Shown: positions 45,402 through 55,025 of the stretch, piece by piece
Numbering within the stretch: position 1 is the stretch's first letter
Layout: each line of letters begins with the position of its first letter
Assembly (NCBI GenBank): GCA_963704825.1
Contig: CAVPHV010000005.1
Coordinates: forward strand, 124,001-188,000
Direction: 5' to 3'
Length of the DNA stretch: 64,000 bases
Origin: CAVPHV01 sp963704825
GTDB lineage: Bacteria; Actinomycetota; Acidimicrobiia; Spongiisociales; UBA5794
Translations under genes and position numbers: made by a program
The notes under the pieces: generated by a model
What the model was told of the DNA's origin: nothing
Databases searched by the model: none
The model's input: the letters and a program-made list of their open reading frames with translations, nothing else

Positions 45402-47330
45402 CTACGCCAGGTACCGATCGTGCCAATCGAGGATGATCTCGAACCGCTCCTTGCGGTGCTTTGGTGTGCCGCCGCGCGAAAGCTCGTGGCCCTCGCCGGC
45501 CGGGAAGCGCACCATCTCGGTCTCGGTGCCGACCCGGCGCAGCAGGACGTAGAGCTGCTCGGCCTGCTCGATCGGACACCGATAGTCCGTCTCGGAGTGC
45601 AGGATCAGGGTCGGCGCCAACAACCGATGCGCATATGCCAGCGAACTCGCCTGCCTGAGCAGATCGGCGGCTGCCGGAAGCTGCGCTTCCAGGTACATGC
45701 GGTCGAACCACGGCCCGATGTCGGACGTGCCGCCAAACGAGAGCCACGAGTAGAGGCCCCGTTCGGCCACCGCCGACTTGTAGCGATGATCGACCGCGGC
45801 GAGCCGCACCGTCATCATTCCGCCGTAGGACCCGCCCATCACTCCCATCCGCTCGAGGTCGAGCCGTGGAGCGACCGCAGTCGCAGCCACCGGGGCGGCA
45901 ACAAGGTCACGCAGGTCCGGTGGGTTCTCCTCTTGCCAAACGCCGACTACCGCACGCACGTGATCGGATCCGTAGCCGCTCGAGCCGCGGGGATTGATCC
46001 CGATGACGCCGTATCCGGCACCGGTGTAGACCTGGAACTCGTCGAAGAACCCGTAGCCGTACTGTGTGGCAGGTCCACCGTGGATGTTGAGGAGGACCGG
46101 TACCGAACCCTCTCCCGGCGGCAAGTACACCCAGCCTTCGACCTCGACCCCCTCGTGCTCGATGGTGAATCGCTGTGGTTCCGCGAGGGTCGCGTCCTGG
46201 CGGAAGCCGTCGTTGAGCGTGGTCAGTCGCCGCTCAGCTCCGTCCTCGTACCAGAACAGTTCACCGGGATCGGTAGGATCAGTCGCAGTGAAGGCGAAGG
46301 CGCTGCCGTCGCGCCGCGGGCTGACCCCGGTGATCATCCGGTCACCACCGAGCACATCTTCCGTCTCGCCGTCGGGATTGAGCCGGACTATCCGGATACG
46401 ACCCGAGTCCTCCAGAGTCGACAAGGCCGACCCGTCATCGAGCCAACGTGGGCCTCCCGGGCTGAGCGGCGGCGCAAACGTCAACAGGTTGCGATCGAGG
46501 TGCGGATAGAGGGGCTCAATCGTCCCGTCGGCGCGCAGCCGATTGAGCGGCTGCACATCCGGATAAGCCCACCGGTCCTCATTGCCGATGGCGTAGAGCT
46601 GCCCGGAGCGGTCGTAGGTGGGCGCCCCCCAGAAACCAACGTCACAGCGAGCGGTGAGGTCACCTCCCGCGGCAGGAACCGTCCAGATCTGCCCGCCATC
46701 ATCGAGACCTCTCGTTTCATGGCGGGCACTCGAAAACGCGATCTCGCTGCCGTCGGGATTCCAGACGATCTCCGCTTCGTTGAAGTCACCTGGGGTCAGA
46801 CAGATCGGCTCGTCATCCCCGGACGGATCAACCAGGTAGATGTGCTGGCGCCGATCCCCCACCCAGCCTTGATCGTCGAATCGGTACGGCAGGGTGGTGA
46901 CCCGGCGTGGTTGGCGGTCGCGTTCTTCGTCGGCGAGGTCCGCCAGTGCATCGATCCACGTTGCAGCAACAACCGCCAGGCGAGAGCCGTGGGGCGACCA
47001 GGCTATTTGGCTCACGCCGAGCGAAAAGTCGGTGATGGTCTCCGCCTCGCCACCCGCCAAGGGAAGGATCGCCAGTTGCGGCTTGGCCTTGTCATCATCT
47101 GCCTTGCGGATGAAGGCCAGCCGAGTGCCGTCGGGCGACCAGCGCGGCGCCATGTCGGCCGGTCCCGCCGTGAGCGGCCGAGCCGCGGTGCCATCCCAGA
47201 GCCAGATGCGCCGAACGTAGCGGTCGCCGTCGAGATCCATCTGCGTGACGACAAAGGCCACCTGAGAACCGTCGGGGTGGATCCTGGCATCGGACGGCGT
47301 CCGATAGTCGCCGAGCTGCTCTGGTCTCAT
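45402..47330 (-). CDS. S9-family serine peptidase (acylaminoacyl-peptidase/prolyl-oligopeptidase-like)
   Basis: The 642-residue protein has an N-terminal beta-propeller with WSPDG and WNPDG-type repeats and a C-terminal alpha/beta-hydrolase domain. The triad is Ser501 in GGSYGG, Asp582 in SETDY and His615 in GEGHELS. Family members cleave short peptides from the N-terminal side. No signal peptide is seen, so it is cytoplasmic. A GGAAGGA site precedes the ATG. Confidence 0.92.
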   Translation of the reverse strand: MRPEQLGDYRTPSDARIHPDGSQVAFVVTQMDLDGDRYVRRIWLWDGTAARPLTAGPADMAPRWSPDGTRLAFIRKADDDKAKPQLAILPLAGGEAETITDFSLGVSQIAWSPHGSRLAVVAATWIDALADLADEERDRQPRRVTTLPYRFDDQGWVGDRRQHIYLVDPSGDDEPICLTPGDFNEAEIVWNPDGSEIAFSSARHETRGLDDGGQIWTVPAAGGDLTARCDVGFWGAPTYDRSGQLYAIGNEDRWAYPDVQPLNRLRADGTIEPLYPHLDRNLLTFAPPLSPGGPRWLDDGSALSTLEDSGRIRIVRLNPDGETEDVLGGDRMITGVSPRRDGSAFAFTATDPTDPGELFWYEDGAERRLTTLNDGFRQDATLAEPQRFTIEHEGVEVEGWVYLPPGEGSVPVLLNIHGGPATQYGYGFFDEFQVYTGAGYGVIGINPRGSSGYGSDHVRAVVGVWQEENPPDLRDLVAAPVAATAVAPRLDLERMGVMGGSYGGMMTVRLAAVDHRYKSAVAERGLYSWLSFGGTSDIGPWFDRMYLEAQLPAAADLLRQASSLAYAHRLLAPTLILHSETDYRCPIEQAEQLYVLLRRVGTETEMVRFPAGEGHELSRGGTPKHRKERFEIILDWHDRYLA

Positions 47331-47411
47331 GTTCCTTCCCTTCGCACGTGCGGAAGTCCAGACAGTACCGCTCGATCAGGCGGCCAGATCTGGCAGCTAC
47401 GCTCGCTGCTC

Positions 47412-47861
47412 ATGCGTCGCTTCATCGCCGCCGGCTTTGGCGTCGGGCTCATCCCTCGACGGTTATGGGGAAGTGACAACGGCGCGGGAACATTTGGCGC
47501 CGTCCTCGCCGGGATCATCGTCCTTGTGCTCATTCCGGTCGGTCTCTGGGCCCACCTGGCGGCAACCATCGTCGTCATCGGACTCTCGCTGTGGTCACCG
47601 GCCCCGTTCCTCGCCGATGACAAGGACCCCGGTTGGATCACCATCGACGAAGTGGCCGGCGCGATGCTGGCGGTGACCGGCCTGGTCGGCTGGCCCTGGG
47701 TCGTGGCCTGGGTGGTCGCCCGTCTCGCCGACATCTTCAAGGTGCTCCCCGGCGTCCCCCAAGCCGAGCGACTCCCCGGCGCCCTCGGCATCACCGCCGA
47801 CGACCTCGTCGCCGGCCTCTACGGCCTCGCCGCCGGCTGGATCCTCACCTGGATCCTGTAG
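47412..47861 (+). CDS. pgpA: Phosphatidylglycerophosphatase A
   Basis: The 149-residue membrane protein has the PgpA acidic signature DPGWITIDEVAGAML (about 77-91) and three hydrophobic segments. It dephosphorylates phosphatidylglycerol phosphate to make phosphatidylglycerol. ATG lies 8 nt after TACGCT (47398-47403). Confidence 0.88.
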   Translation: MRRFIAAGFGVGLIPRRLWGSDNGAGTFGAVLAGIIVLVLIPVGLWAHLAATIVVIGLSLWSPAPFLADDKDPGWITIDEVAGAMLAVTGLVGWPWVVAWVVARLADIFKVLPGVPQAERLPGALGITADDLVAGLYGLAAGWILTWIL

Positions 47862-47921
47862 AAGAGGGTTTTGGCGGACAATGGCGCAGCATGCTGCGCA
47901 TATGTCCGCCAAAACCCTCTT
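47862..47921. terminator. 60-bp palindrome, probable bidirectional terminator
   Basis: Arms 47862-47880 and 47903-47921 are perfect 19-nt reverse complements, beginning with AAGAGGGTTTTGG. Between them lies a self-complementary 16-mer, GCGCAGCATGCTGCGC (47884-47899), giving one long near-perfect hairpin. It sits exactly between convergent pgpA and serA. The A-run and T-run inside the arms would help termination on both strands. Its regularity also recalls dispersed intergenic repeats. Confidence 0.75.
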
Positions 47922-49502
47922 TCAGCCGAGGTGGATGTAGCGGGCGGCGGCTACCCCGCGGATGGCGAGGATGGCGGTCACGTCCGTATCGGTGAGTGAT
48001 CGGTCGAGGCTGAGCCCCATCATGGCCCCACCGTCGGGATGACGACCCACCGCCATGTCGGCGATGTTGACCTCGGCGTCTCCGAGATAGGTCCCAACCC
48101 GCCCGATGACGCCCGGCACGTTCTCGTTGCGGATCAGCAGCATGTGGTCGGTGACCGGCAGCTCGATCTCGTACCCGTCGACCTCGACGAGCACCGGACC
48201 TTTGCGGGCCATGAAGGTCCCGGCAACGGCACGTTCGGTTCCGTCGACCATGCCGGCGAGCCGTATCAGCGACTGGTAGTCGGCGGACTCGGCGACGGCC
48301 TCCTCGCTGACCACCACACCGTGCGCCTCGGCGATGAGTGGAGCATTCACGAACGAGACGGGATCGTCGGTCACGACGCCGAGGATGCCCTTGAGTGCCG
48401 CCAAAGAAAGGGGACGTACCGGCGAATCGGCCAGACGACCCTGGGCGCGCACCACCAGCTCAACCGGCAGACCCTTGGCGAAGCCGATGAAGATGCGGCC
48501 CAGCCACTCCGCCAGCGGCAGGAACGGCTTGATCTCATCCGAAACGTGTGACCCGAGGTCGATGTTGACCGCGGCCAGCACCAGCTCACCGCGCAACGCA
48601 TCGGCAACGGACTCCGCCACCGAGATCCCCGCTCTGTCTTGGGCTTCCTGAGTTGATGCCCCCAGGTGGGGCGTGACGACGACCTCGGGGAGATCGAACA
48701 ATGGACTCTCCGTCGTCGGTTCGACGGCAAAAACATCGACGGCGGCGCCTCCAATCGTGCCGGCCCGTACCGCCGCGGCGAGCGCTGCCTCATCAACGAT
48801 CCCGCCACGGGCAACGTTGATCAGCCGAGCCGTCGGCTTCATGGTCGCCAGCATCTCGGCGTCGACCAAACCCTCGGTGTCCTTGGTGCGTGGCAGGTGA
48901 ATGGTGACAAAATCTGCAGTGGCGAACACCTCGGCGAGTCCGCCGAGGTCCACCCCGAGACGACGCGCCCGCTCCTCGCTGACGTATGGGTCGTACGCCA
49001 GGATCCGCATCCCAAACGCCGACGCCCGTTGCGCCACCAGGGTGCCGATCCGGCCCAGTCCGACGACACCCAGCGTTTTGCCGTGAAGCTCGACCCCGTT
49101 GAAGCGCTTGCGCTCCCAGGCGCCCGAGCGCAAGGAGGCGTCTGCTTCAGCGATCCGCCGTGCTTGGGCGAGCAGCAGCGCCATGGTGTGCTCAGCGGCC
49201 GAGATGGTGTTGGCGTGCGGCGCGTTGACAACCAGGACGCCGGCCCGAGTGGCAGCCTCGAGATCGATGTTGTCGACGCCGATCCCGGCGCGACCGACGA
49301 CTTGGAGGTGGGGTGCGGCGGCGATCATCTCGGCGTCGACCTGGGTGGCGGACCTGACGATGAGCCCGGCAGCGTCGGCCATCCGGGCCAGCAGGTCAGC
49401 CCGTTCGACCCCGACGGCAACATCGACGTCGCAGTCCACTTCCATGGCGGCGATGCCGGCCGGTGCGATCGCCTCGGCGACCACGACCTTCGGTTTGCCC
49501 AT
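47922..49502 (-). CDS. serA: D-3-phosphoglycerate dehydrogenase
   Basis: The 526-residue protein is of the long actinobacterial type. It has catalytic and NAD-binding domains (VGLGRIG; HLGAST with the catalytic His), an intervening ASB domain and a C-terminal ACT domain that senses serine. It starts L-serine synthesis from 3-phosphoglycerate. The ATG at 49502 has a GGAGGG site 8 nt upstream; upstream in-frame codons are not used. Confidence 0.94.
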   Translation of the reverse strand: MGKPKVVVAEAIAPAGIAAMEVDCDVDVAVGVERADLLARMADAAGLIVRSATQVDAEMIAAAPHLQVVGRAGIGVDNIDLEAATRAGVLVVNAPHANTISAAEHTMALLLAQARRIAEADASLRSGAWERKRFNGVELHGKTLGVVGLGRIGTLVAQRASAFGMRILAYDPYVSEERARRLGVDLGGLAEVFATADFVTIHLPRTKDTEGLVDAEMLATMKPTARLINVARGGIVDEAALAAAVRAGTIGGAAVDVFAVEPTTESPLFDLPEVVVTPHLGASTQEAQDRAGISVAESVADALRGELVLAAVNIDLGSHVSDEIKPFLPLAEWLGRIFIGFAKGLPVELVVRAQGRLADSPVRPLSLAALKGILGVVTDDPVSFVNAPLIAEAHGVVVSEEAVAESADYQSLIRLAGMVDGTERAVAGTFMARKGPVLVEVDGYEIELPVTDHMLLIRNENVPGVIGRVGTYLGDAEVNIADMAVGRHPDGGAMMGLSLDRSLTDTDVTAILAIRGVAAARYIHLG

Positions 49503-49673
49503 CGGTGATCCCTCCGGATCGACGTCGACGATCATGATGGCACCCGGACAAGCCCCGTCGGGAATCGATCGACCAGTGTGATAGGACATTCGACCCTGCG
49601 GCGTCGCCGGTGGGCCCGGTACGGTAGGTGCCACGAGGGGCGCGCACGCGTCCCGCAGCCGAATGGAGGAAGC

Positions 49674-50123
49674 ATGGACGGACCGGCTTGGCATCCGAAC
49701 ATCGTCGTCGTCGGCATCGACGGCTCCGACCATTCGAGGCACGCCGCCAGCGTGGCAGCTTCGCTCGCCGAGAAGAACGGCTCCCACCTGCACCTGATGA
49801 CGGTGGTCAGACCCCCCGAAGGATGGTGGGGCATCGTGGGCTCACCCCCGACGCCGTCTGCACTCAGCAAGACGCTGACCGATGCCCAGCGCGAGATCCT
49901 CGACTCCGTATTGCGGGACCTCGACCTCAGCGGCGTCACCTACGAGACCATCGAGGAGATCGGAGATCCCGCCCGGATGCTCGTAGAGCATTGCGATTCA
50001 GTCGGAGCGGATCTCCTGATCGTCGGCAGTCGCGGCGCCGGTTTCCTCGAGCGCCTGGTCCTCGGGTCGGTCGCCAACCGCGTCGCCCACGACGCCCCTT
50101 GTCCCGTGCTGCTCGTCCCCTGA
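49674..50123 (+). CDS. Universal stress protein (UspA family), ATP-binding type
   Basis: The 149-residue single-domain protein has VGIDGS near the N-terminus and the ATP-binding motif VGSRGAGFLERLVLGSVA near the end (G-2x-G-9x-G(S)). A GGAGGA site lies 4 nt before the ATG. It may act in stress or dormancy. It is divergent from serA. Confidence 0.9.
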   Translation: MDGPAWHPNIVVVGIDGSDHSRHAASVAASLAEKNGSHLHLMTVVRPPEGWWGIVGSPPTPSALSKTLTDAQREILDSVLRDLDLSGVTYETIEEIGDPARMLVEHCDSVGADLLIVGSRGAGFLERLVLGSVANRVAHDAPCPVLLVP

Positions 50124-50152
50124 GTGAAGCCACACTGCCTCGAGCACATCGG

Positions 50153-50545
50153 ATGACATCGTCCGGCGACTGGCCCCGCCCCGGCTTCTGGCGCGCCACC
50201 GGTCGCGCCATGCTGCTGCGATGCCCGCGGTGCGGCGCCGGTGGGCAGTTCCATCACTGGGTGGAGATGAACGACGACTGCGCCAATTGCGACATGCATT
50301 TCGAACGGGTCGAGGGCTACTGGCTCGGTTCGGTCGCCTTGAACCTCGGGGTCACCATGGGACTGTTCCTCATCGTGTTTGTCGGACTGATGGTGATCAC
50401 CTGGCCGGATGTGCCGTGGACGACGGTGCTGATCGTCGTGGTTGCCGCCACCGCCATCACTCCAATCGTCTTCCACCCATGGTCCCGGACCCTCTGGCTT
50501 GTGGCCGAACGCCACGCCTATTCACGTTCCCACCCGTACGAGTAG
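50153..50545 (+). CDS. DUF983 family membrane protein
   Basis: The 130-residue protein has two CxxC pairs (LRCPRCGAGG and CANCDMHF), probably a zinc ribbon, followed by two transmembrane segments. DUF983 has no established function. The ATG at 50153 is used; an in-frame GTG near 50124 is an alternative. It follows the stress-protein gene by 29 nt. Confidence 0.8.
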   Translation: MTSSGDWPRPGFWRATGRAMLLRCPRCGAGGQFHHWVEMNDDCANCDMHFERVEGYWLGSVALNLGVTMGLFLIVFVGLMVITWPDVPWTTVLIVVVAATAITPIVFHPWSRTLWLVAERHAYSRSHPYE

Positions 50546-50554
50546 GTCCACCCG

Positions 50555-51184
50555 CTAATTCAGACCCAACCAGGTCATGATGAGATTGGCATCGAGAGTG
50601 TCGACCGTGGGGTGGGTGCCGACCGTGGCGCCGTAGCGGGCGACGCACACCACCCGCATCCCGGCGGCGACGGCCGCATCGGCGCCGTTCACGGAATCCT
50701 CGACGGCCAGGCACTCGTGCGGGTCGACCCCCAACCCGGCTGCCGCCGCCAGGTAGACGTCGGGGGCGGGCTTGCCGGCGGGAACCTCGTCGCCACCGAC
50801 AACGGCCTCGAAGTAGCGAGCGAGGCCAACGAGTTCGAGTTTGTAGCGCAGGTGCGCGCCTCGACTCGAGGAAGCCACCGCCAGCGGGATTCCGTAGAGC
50901 GCCAGTTCCGGAACGGCGGCTGCGGCGTCGCCAAAAGTCTCGAGGTTCGGGTAGCCCGCCAATCTCCTGGCATCGACCTCCGCCTGCATCGCATCCTGCT
51001 CCGGCAGTTGCGCCCGAAGCGCAAAGTAGCGATAGCAGTCCGCCTCCGAGGTTCCCCGCACCGCGACAACGTCCTCCTCCGTCATGACGTACCCGTGGTC
51101 GGCCAGTGCCCCGGCCCACGACGCATCGGACAACGGCTCGCTGTCGACCAGCACGCCATCGCAGTCGAAGATAACCGCCCTCAT
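50555..51184 (-). CDS. HAD-superfamily phosphatase, beta-phosphoglucomutase-like
   Basis: The 209-residue protein has the HAD motif FDCDGVLVDSEP, a helical cap, motif II Ser in VASSSRG, motif III Lys in GKPAPDVYL and motif IV EDS. It probably dephosphorylates a sugar phosphate or interconverts hexose phosphates. Its ATG overlaps the stop of the SRPBCC gene, so it is the last gene of the gatCAB run. Confidence 0.85.
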   Translation of the reverse strand: MRAVIFDCDGVLVDSEPLSDASWAGALADHGYVMTEEDVVAVRGTSEADCYRYFALRAQLPEQDAMQAEVDARRLAGYPNLETFGDAAAAVPELALYGIPLAVASSSRGAHLRYKLELVGLARYFEAVVGGDEVPAGKPAPDVYLAAAAGLGVDPHECLAVEDSVNGADAAVAAGMRVVCVARYGATVGTHPTVDTLDANLIMTWLGLN

Positions 51185-51633
51185 GGACCGCCGACCACCT
51201 CGGCGACACCGGCGACGGCCCGGGCAAGACGGGTGCGCACCCACCAGCGAAAGGCAAGGGCAACCGCTGCGGGCACCTCGGCGTCGTAGCGCAGTTCGAG
51301 GTCCGCGGCGAGAACGCCGCCGTCCACCTCGGCGGTGACGATCACGTCGATGCGGTGGTCCGAGCCGAGCCTTGTCCCGTCGACCTCACAGCGGTAGCGG
51401 TGACCGGCCTCCCATTCGGTGATGCGGAAACGCAGGGCGTTCTTGGGATCGCCTAGTCGGGTGAACTTGATGAATACGGTGTGGCCGATATCGGGCAATT
51501 CGGTCCCCAAGAACCCGGCGGAGTGGACGGACGCCCAGTCTTCGATACGGGCCGGGTCCGCCACGAGCGCCCACACCCTGGCCGGATCGGCACCTCGCAA
51601 CAATCGGCCGTCGCGAACGACGACCGCGGTCAC
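51181..51633 (-). CDS. SRPBCC-fold (polyketide-cyclase/START-like) protein
   Basis: The 150-residue protein has the helix-grip pattern of the SRPBCC superfamily: an early VWALVADPARIEDW, strand-rich middle and a final helix. It should bind a hydrophobic ligand in its cavity. It starts with GTG inside the gatB stop (GTGA) and is translationally coupled to it. Confidence 0.75.
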   Translation of the reverse strand: MTAVVVRDGRLLRGADPARVWALVADPARIEDWASVHSAGFLGTELPDIGHTVFIKFTRLGDPKNALRFRITEWEAGHRYRCEVDGTRLGSDHRIDVIVTAEVDGGVLAADLELRYDAEVPAAVALAFRWWVRTRLARAVAGVAEVVGGP

Positions 51634-53090
51634 GAGCCCGCCTGAGCCTTCTCTCGGATGAGGTCGGACACCATCCGGGGATCCGCCTTGCCACCGGTAG
51701 CGCGCATGACCTGGCCCACCAGAAACCCGATCGGCTTGCCGTCGCCGGCGCGGATCTTCGCGACGGCGTCGGCGTTCTCGCCGAGGACCGCCTCCACCGC
51801 GGCATCGATCACTCCGGTGTCGGAGATCTGGATGAGGTCCCGCGCCGCAGCAACGGTGGCGGGATCGCCTTCACCCTCGAGCACGCCGGCCAGCACATCC
51901 TTGGCGGCCGTCGCCGACAGCTTGCCGTCATCGACCATCTCTTCGAGGGCCACGAGATGCTGCGCCTCGAGTGCGGTGTCAGCCAACTCGATTCCGGCAC
52001 GCCGGGTGTAAGCAACAACTTCGCCGGTCAGCCAATTGGCAGCCGTCTTGGCTTCCCCGCCTGCGGACACGGCGGCCTCGAACATGGCACCGAGCGCTTC
52101 GTCGTCGACGAGTTGCCCGGCGGAAATCGCATCGACGCCGAGTGTGAGATAGCGACTGCGTCGCGCCGCGGGCAGTTCGGGAAGTGAGGCGCGGACCCGG
52201 TCCTGCCATTCGGCGTCCACCACCAGCGGCACGAGGTCGGGATCCTGGAAGTAGCGATAGTCCTCAGACTCCTCCTTGGAGCGCATCCCGGCGGTAGTGC
52301 CGGTCGCCTCGTTCCAGTGGCGCGTCTCCTGCACGACGGTTCCCCCGCCGTCAAGCACGCCGATTTGACGCTCGATCTCATAGGCGATGGCGCGCTGGAG
52401 CGAACGCAATGAGTTGACATTCTTCACCTCGGATCGGGTACCAAATGCCTCACGCCCAACGGGTCGAACCGAGATGTTGGCGTCAAACCGCATCGAGCCC
52501 TCTTCCAGCCTGGCGTCGGAAACGCCGAGCATCCGCACGATCCGCTGTAGCTCGGCTCCATAGGCCCTGGCCTGCTCGGCCGAGCGAAAGTCCGGTTCCG
52601 TGACGATCTCAACGAGCGGCACGCCGGCGCGGTTGAAGTCGATCAGCGAGTGTTTGGCATCGTGGATTCGACCGCCGCCCTCCCCAATGTGGAGACTCTT
52701 GCCCGTGTCCTCCTCCATGTGCACCCGGGTGATGCCGATGGTCGTCATCTCGCCGGCGACCTCGACCTCAATGGTCCCGTCGACGCAGAACGGCAGGTCG
52801 AACTGGGTGATTTGGTAGTTCTTCGGCAGGTCGGGGTAGAAGTAGTTCTTGCGATGAAACTCGGAGTATTCGACCAGCCGGCATTGCAGCGCCGCCCCAA
52901 TCCGCAGGATGCTCTCGATCGCCTCTTCGTTGGGAACCGGCAGGGCACCCGGCAGCCCCAGGCACACCGGGCAGCAGACCGTGTTGGGCGGAGCCCCGAA
53001 GTCCACCGCGCACCCACAGAACATCTTGGAGTTGGTCTGGAGTTCGACGTGAGTCTCGATCCCGATCACCGCTTCGTAGCCGGTCGTCAT
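51630..53090 (-). CDS. gatB: Asp/Glu-tRNA(Asn/Gln) amidotransferase subunit B
   Basis: The 486-residue protein opens with the GatB signature IGIETHVELQTNSKMFC. It has the kinase-like core with zinc-site Cys residues and ends in a YqeY-like tail domain. It phosphorylates Glu on tRNA-Gln and positions it for amidation by GatA. It is the third gene of gatCAB; the ATG overlaps the gatA stop. Confidence 0.95.
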   Translation of the reverse strand: MTTGYEAVIGIETHVELQTNSKMFCGCAVDFGAPPNTVCCPVCLGLPGALPVPNEEAIESILRIGAALQCRLVEYSEFHRKNYFYPDLPKNYQITQFDLPFCVDGTIEVEVAGEMTTIGITRVHMEEDTGKSLHIGEGGGRIHDAKHSLIDFNRAGVPLVEIVTEPDFRSAEQARAYGAELQRIVRMLGVSDARLEEGSMRFDANISVRPVGREAFGTRSEVKNVNSLRSLQRAIAYEIERQIGVLDGGGTVVQETRHWNEATGTTAGMRSKEESEDYRYFQDPDLVPLVVDAEWQDRVRASLPELPAARRSRYLTLGVDAISAGQLVDDEALGAMFEAAVSAGGEAKTAANWLTGEVVAYTRRAGIELADTALEAQHLVALEEMVDDGKLSATAAKDVLAGVLEGEGDPATVAAARDLIQISDTGVIDAAVEAVLGENADAVAKIRAGDGKPIGFLVGQVMRATGGKADPRMVSDLIREKAQAGS

Positions 53091-54568
53091 GGTGATGCGA
53101 CCTCCGATGTTGCCAACGCAGGCCGCTCGCTGAATCCGGCGAGACGCTCAACTTCGGCGGCGACTCTGATGAGCATTTCCTCGCCGAGCGCAGGCGCCAT
53201 CACCTGAAACCCAATCGGAAGGCCCTTGGAGTCGAGCCCGATCGGCAGTGAGATCCCCGGGTCTCCGGAGAGATTGCTCAGGATGGTGCACACGTCGGAC
53301 AGGTACATCGTGAGCGGGTCGTCGGTCTTCTCCCCGATACCAAACGCCGTCGTCGGCGTGGTCGGAGAAACAAGCACATCGACCTGTTCGTAGGCGGCAC
53401 CGAAGTCGCGACGGATCAAGGTCCTCACCCGCTGCGCCTGGCCGTAGAAGGCGTCGTAATACCCGGCACTCAGGGCGTAGGTGCCGAGCAGGATGCGGCG
53501 CGTCACCTCAGGGCCAAACCCGGCGGCACGACTGTTGGCCATCATCTCCTCAGTGGTCCCGCCATCGACCCGCAGTCCGTAGCGGACTCCGTCAAAACGG
53601 GCGAGATTGGCCGAGCACTCGGCTGGAGCAATGAGGTAGTAGGCAGACAACCCGTACTCCGCCGCCGGCAGCGACACGTCGACGACCTCGGCTCCGGCAG
53701 CGGCGAGCTGATCGAGCATCGCTCTCGTCGCGGCTGCCACTTCGGCATCGATGCCTTCGTCGAGCAGTTCGGCAACCACGCCGATGCGGAGGCCGGCCAC
53801 ACCGGCACCGATGGATCCGCCGACTGCCGGCGTCTCGCCGCGGTAGCTCGTTGCGTCGTGAGGATCGAAGCCGCAGATGCCTGCCAGCAACAGAGCAGTG
53901 TCCTCCACAGTGCGCCCAAAGGGCCCGATCTGGTCGAGCGACGACGCAAAGGCCACCAGCCCATACCGGCTGACCAGGCCGTACGTTGGTTTCATCCCGA
54001 CGATCCCGCAGAGCGCGGCGGGCTGACGAATCGATCCTCCCGTGTCGGACCCCAGCGCGCCGAGCGCCGATCCGACGGCCACCGCCGCCGCAGAACCGCC
54101 GGATGAACCTCCCGGAACCCGGTCGGTATCCCACGGGTTGCGGGTCGGCCCAAACGCCGAGTTCTCGGTCGACGAGCCCATGGCGTACTCGTCGAGGTTT
54201 GTCTTGCCGACGATGATCGCTCCCGCTTCCCGGAGGCGACGCACCGCAGTGGCGTCGTACGGGGGGCGGTAGCCGGCCAGGATCTGCGACCCGCAGGTCG
54301 TCTCGATCCCTCGGGTGCACATGTTGTCTTTCACCGCAAGGGGGATGCCGTGCAACGGGCCAAGGTCCTCGCCTCGCGCCAGTGCCGCGTCGGCAGCTTC
54401 AGCGGACGCTCGGGCCCCGTCTCGGTCAAGCGTCAGGAAGGCGTGAAGGTGGGTTTCAGTCACGGAAGCCCGCCTCGTCACCGCTTCGAGCAATCCGACG
54501 GCCGTGAAGTCTCCGGCCCGGAGGCCCTTGCCTGCTGCGGCGATCGTCAGGTCGGCAAGATCAGCCAT
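53087..54568 (-). CDS. gatA: Asp/Glu-tRNA(Asn/Gln) amidotransferase subunit A
   Basis: The 493-residue amidase-signature protein has the catalytic triad Lys80 (LAVKDN), Ser155 (PGGSSGG) and Ser179 (DTGGSIR). It frees ammonia from glutamine for the amidation. It begins 8 bp before the end of gatC, so the genes are coupled. The ATG at 54568 gives the normal N-terminus. Confidence 0.95.
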   Translation of the reverse strand: MADLADLTIAAAGKGLRAGDFTAVGLLEAVTRRASVTETHLHAFLTLDRDGARASAEAADAALARGEDLGPLHGIPLAVKDNMCTRGIETTCGSQILAGYRPPYDATAVRRLREAGAIIVGKTNLDEYAMGSSTENSAFGPTRNPWDTDRVPGGSSGGSAAAVAVGSALGALGSDTGGSIRQPAALCGIVGMKPTYGLVSRYGLVAFASSLDQIGPFGRTVEDTALLLAGICGFDPHDATSYRGETPAVGGSIGAGVAGLRIGVVAELLDEGIDAEVAAATRAMLDQLAAAGAEVVDVSLPAAEYGLSAYYLIAPAECSANLARFDGVRYGLRVDGGTTEEMMANSRAAGFGPEVTRRILLGTYALSAGYYDAFYGQAQRVRTLIRRDFGAAYEQVDVLVSPTTPTTAFGIGEKTDDPLTMYLSDVCTILSNLSGDPGISLPIGLDSKGLPIGFQVMAPALGEEMLIRVAAEVERLAGFSERPALATSEVASP

Positions 54569-54869
54569 CGGGCGGCCCCTCAGCGCCGTCGAGGATGCGC
54601 GGCACTCGGAAGTAGCCATCCTCGTGATCCGGTGCCTGCGCAAGCACCTCGTCGCGGTCCAGCGAAGGGGTCACCACGTCGGGCCGAAACGCGTTGGTCA
54701 TCGGGAGCGGGTGTGACGTCGGGGGTACTCCTTCGGTCGGGAGCGACCGCACCAGCTCGGCGTGTTCGAGAATGTCGCCGAGCTGACGGCCGTAGAGCTC
54801 GAGTTCCTCATGGGTCAGGGCGACTCGGGCGAGCTTGGCAACTTTGGCAATGTCGATTTCAACGGGCAT
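54561..54869 (-). CDS. gatC: Asp/Glu-tRNA(Asn/Gln) amidotransferase subunit C
   Basis: The 102-residue protein follows the GatC pattern (VAKLARVALTHEELE, then a conserved Pro-rich C-part with PLPMTNAFRPD). It holds GatA and GatB together. It is the first gene of gatCAB and starts with ATG 8 nt after TAGCAT (54878-54883 on the minus strand), consistent with a leaderless operon promoter. Confidence 0.92.
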   Translation of the reverse strand: MPVEIDIAKVAKLARVALTHEELELYGRQLGDILEHAELVRSLPTEGVPPTSHPLPMTNAFRPDVVTPSLDRDEVLAQAPDHEDGYFRVPRILDGAEGPPDG

Positions 54870-55025
54870 GGTCGCGGATGCTACCGCACCCTGCCGGACA
54901 GCCCATCGGGCACTCCGCAGGAATTGGTGACTAGTCCGTTCATCCCTCAAGGCACCTACCCGGGCTGCCGACGATAATTGGACGAGCAACTCCCGTTGCC
55001 CCGCAATCGATCCCCGCGAACCAAC

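Noticed and set aside
45420..47400. Very long open plus-strand frame antisense to the S9 peptidase
   Set aside because: It mirrors the G/C third-base bias of the real gene; its product is Arg/Gly/Asp-rich without motifs. Only the last 149 codons (pgpA, from 47412) are genuine.
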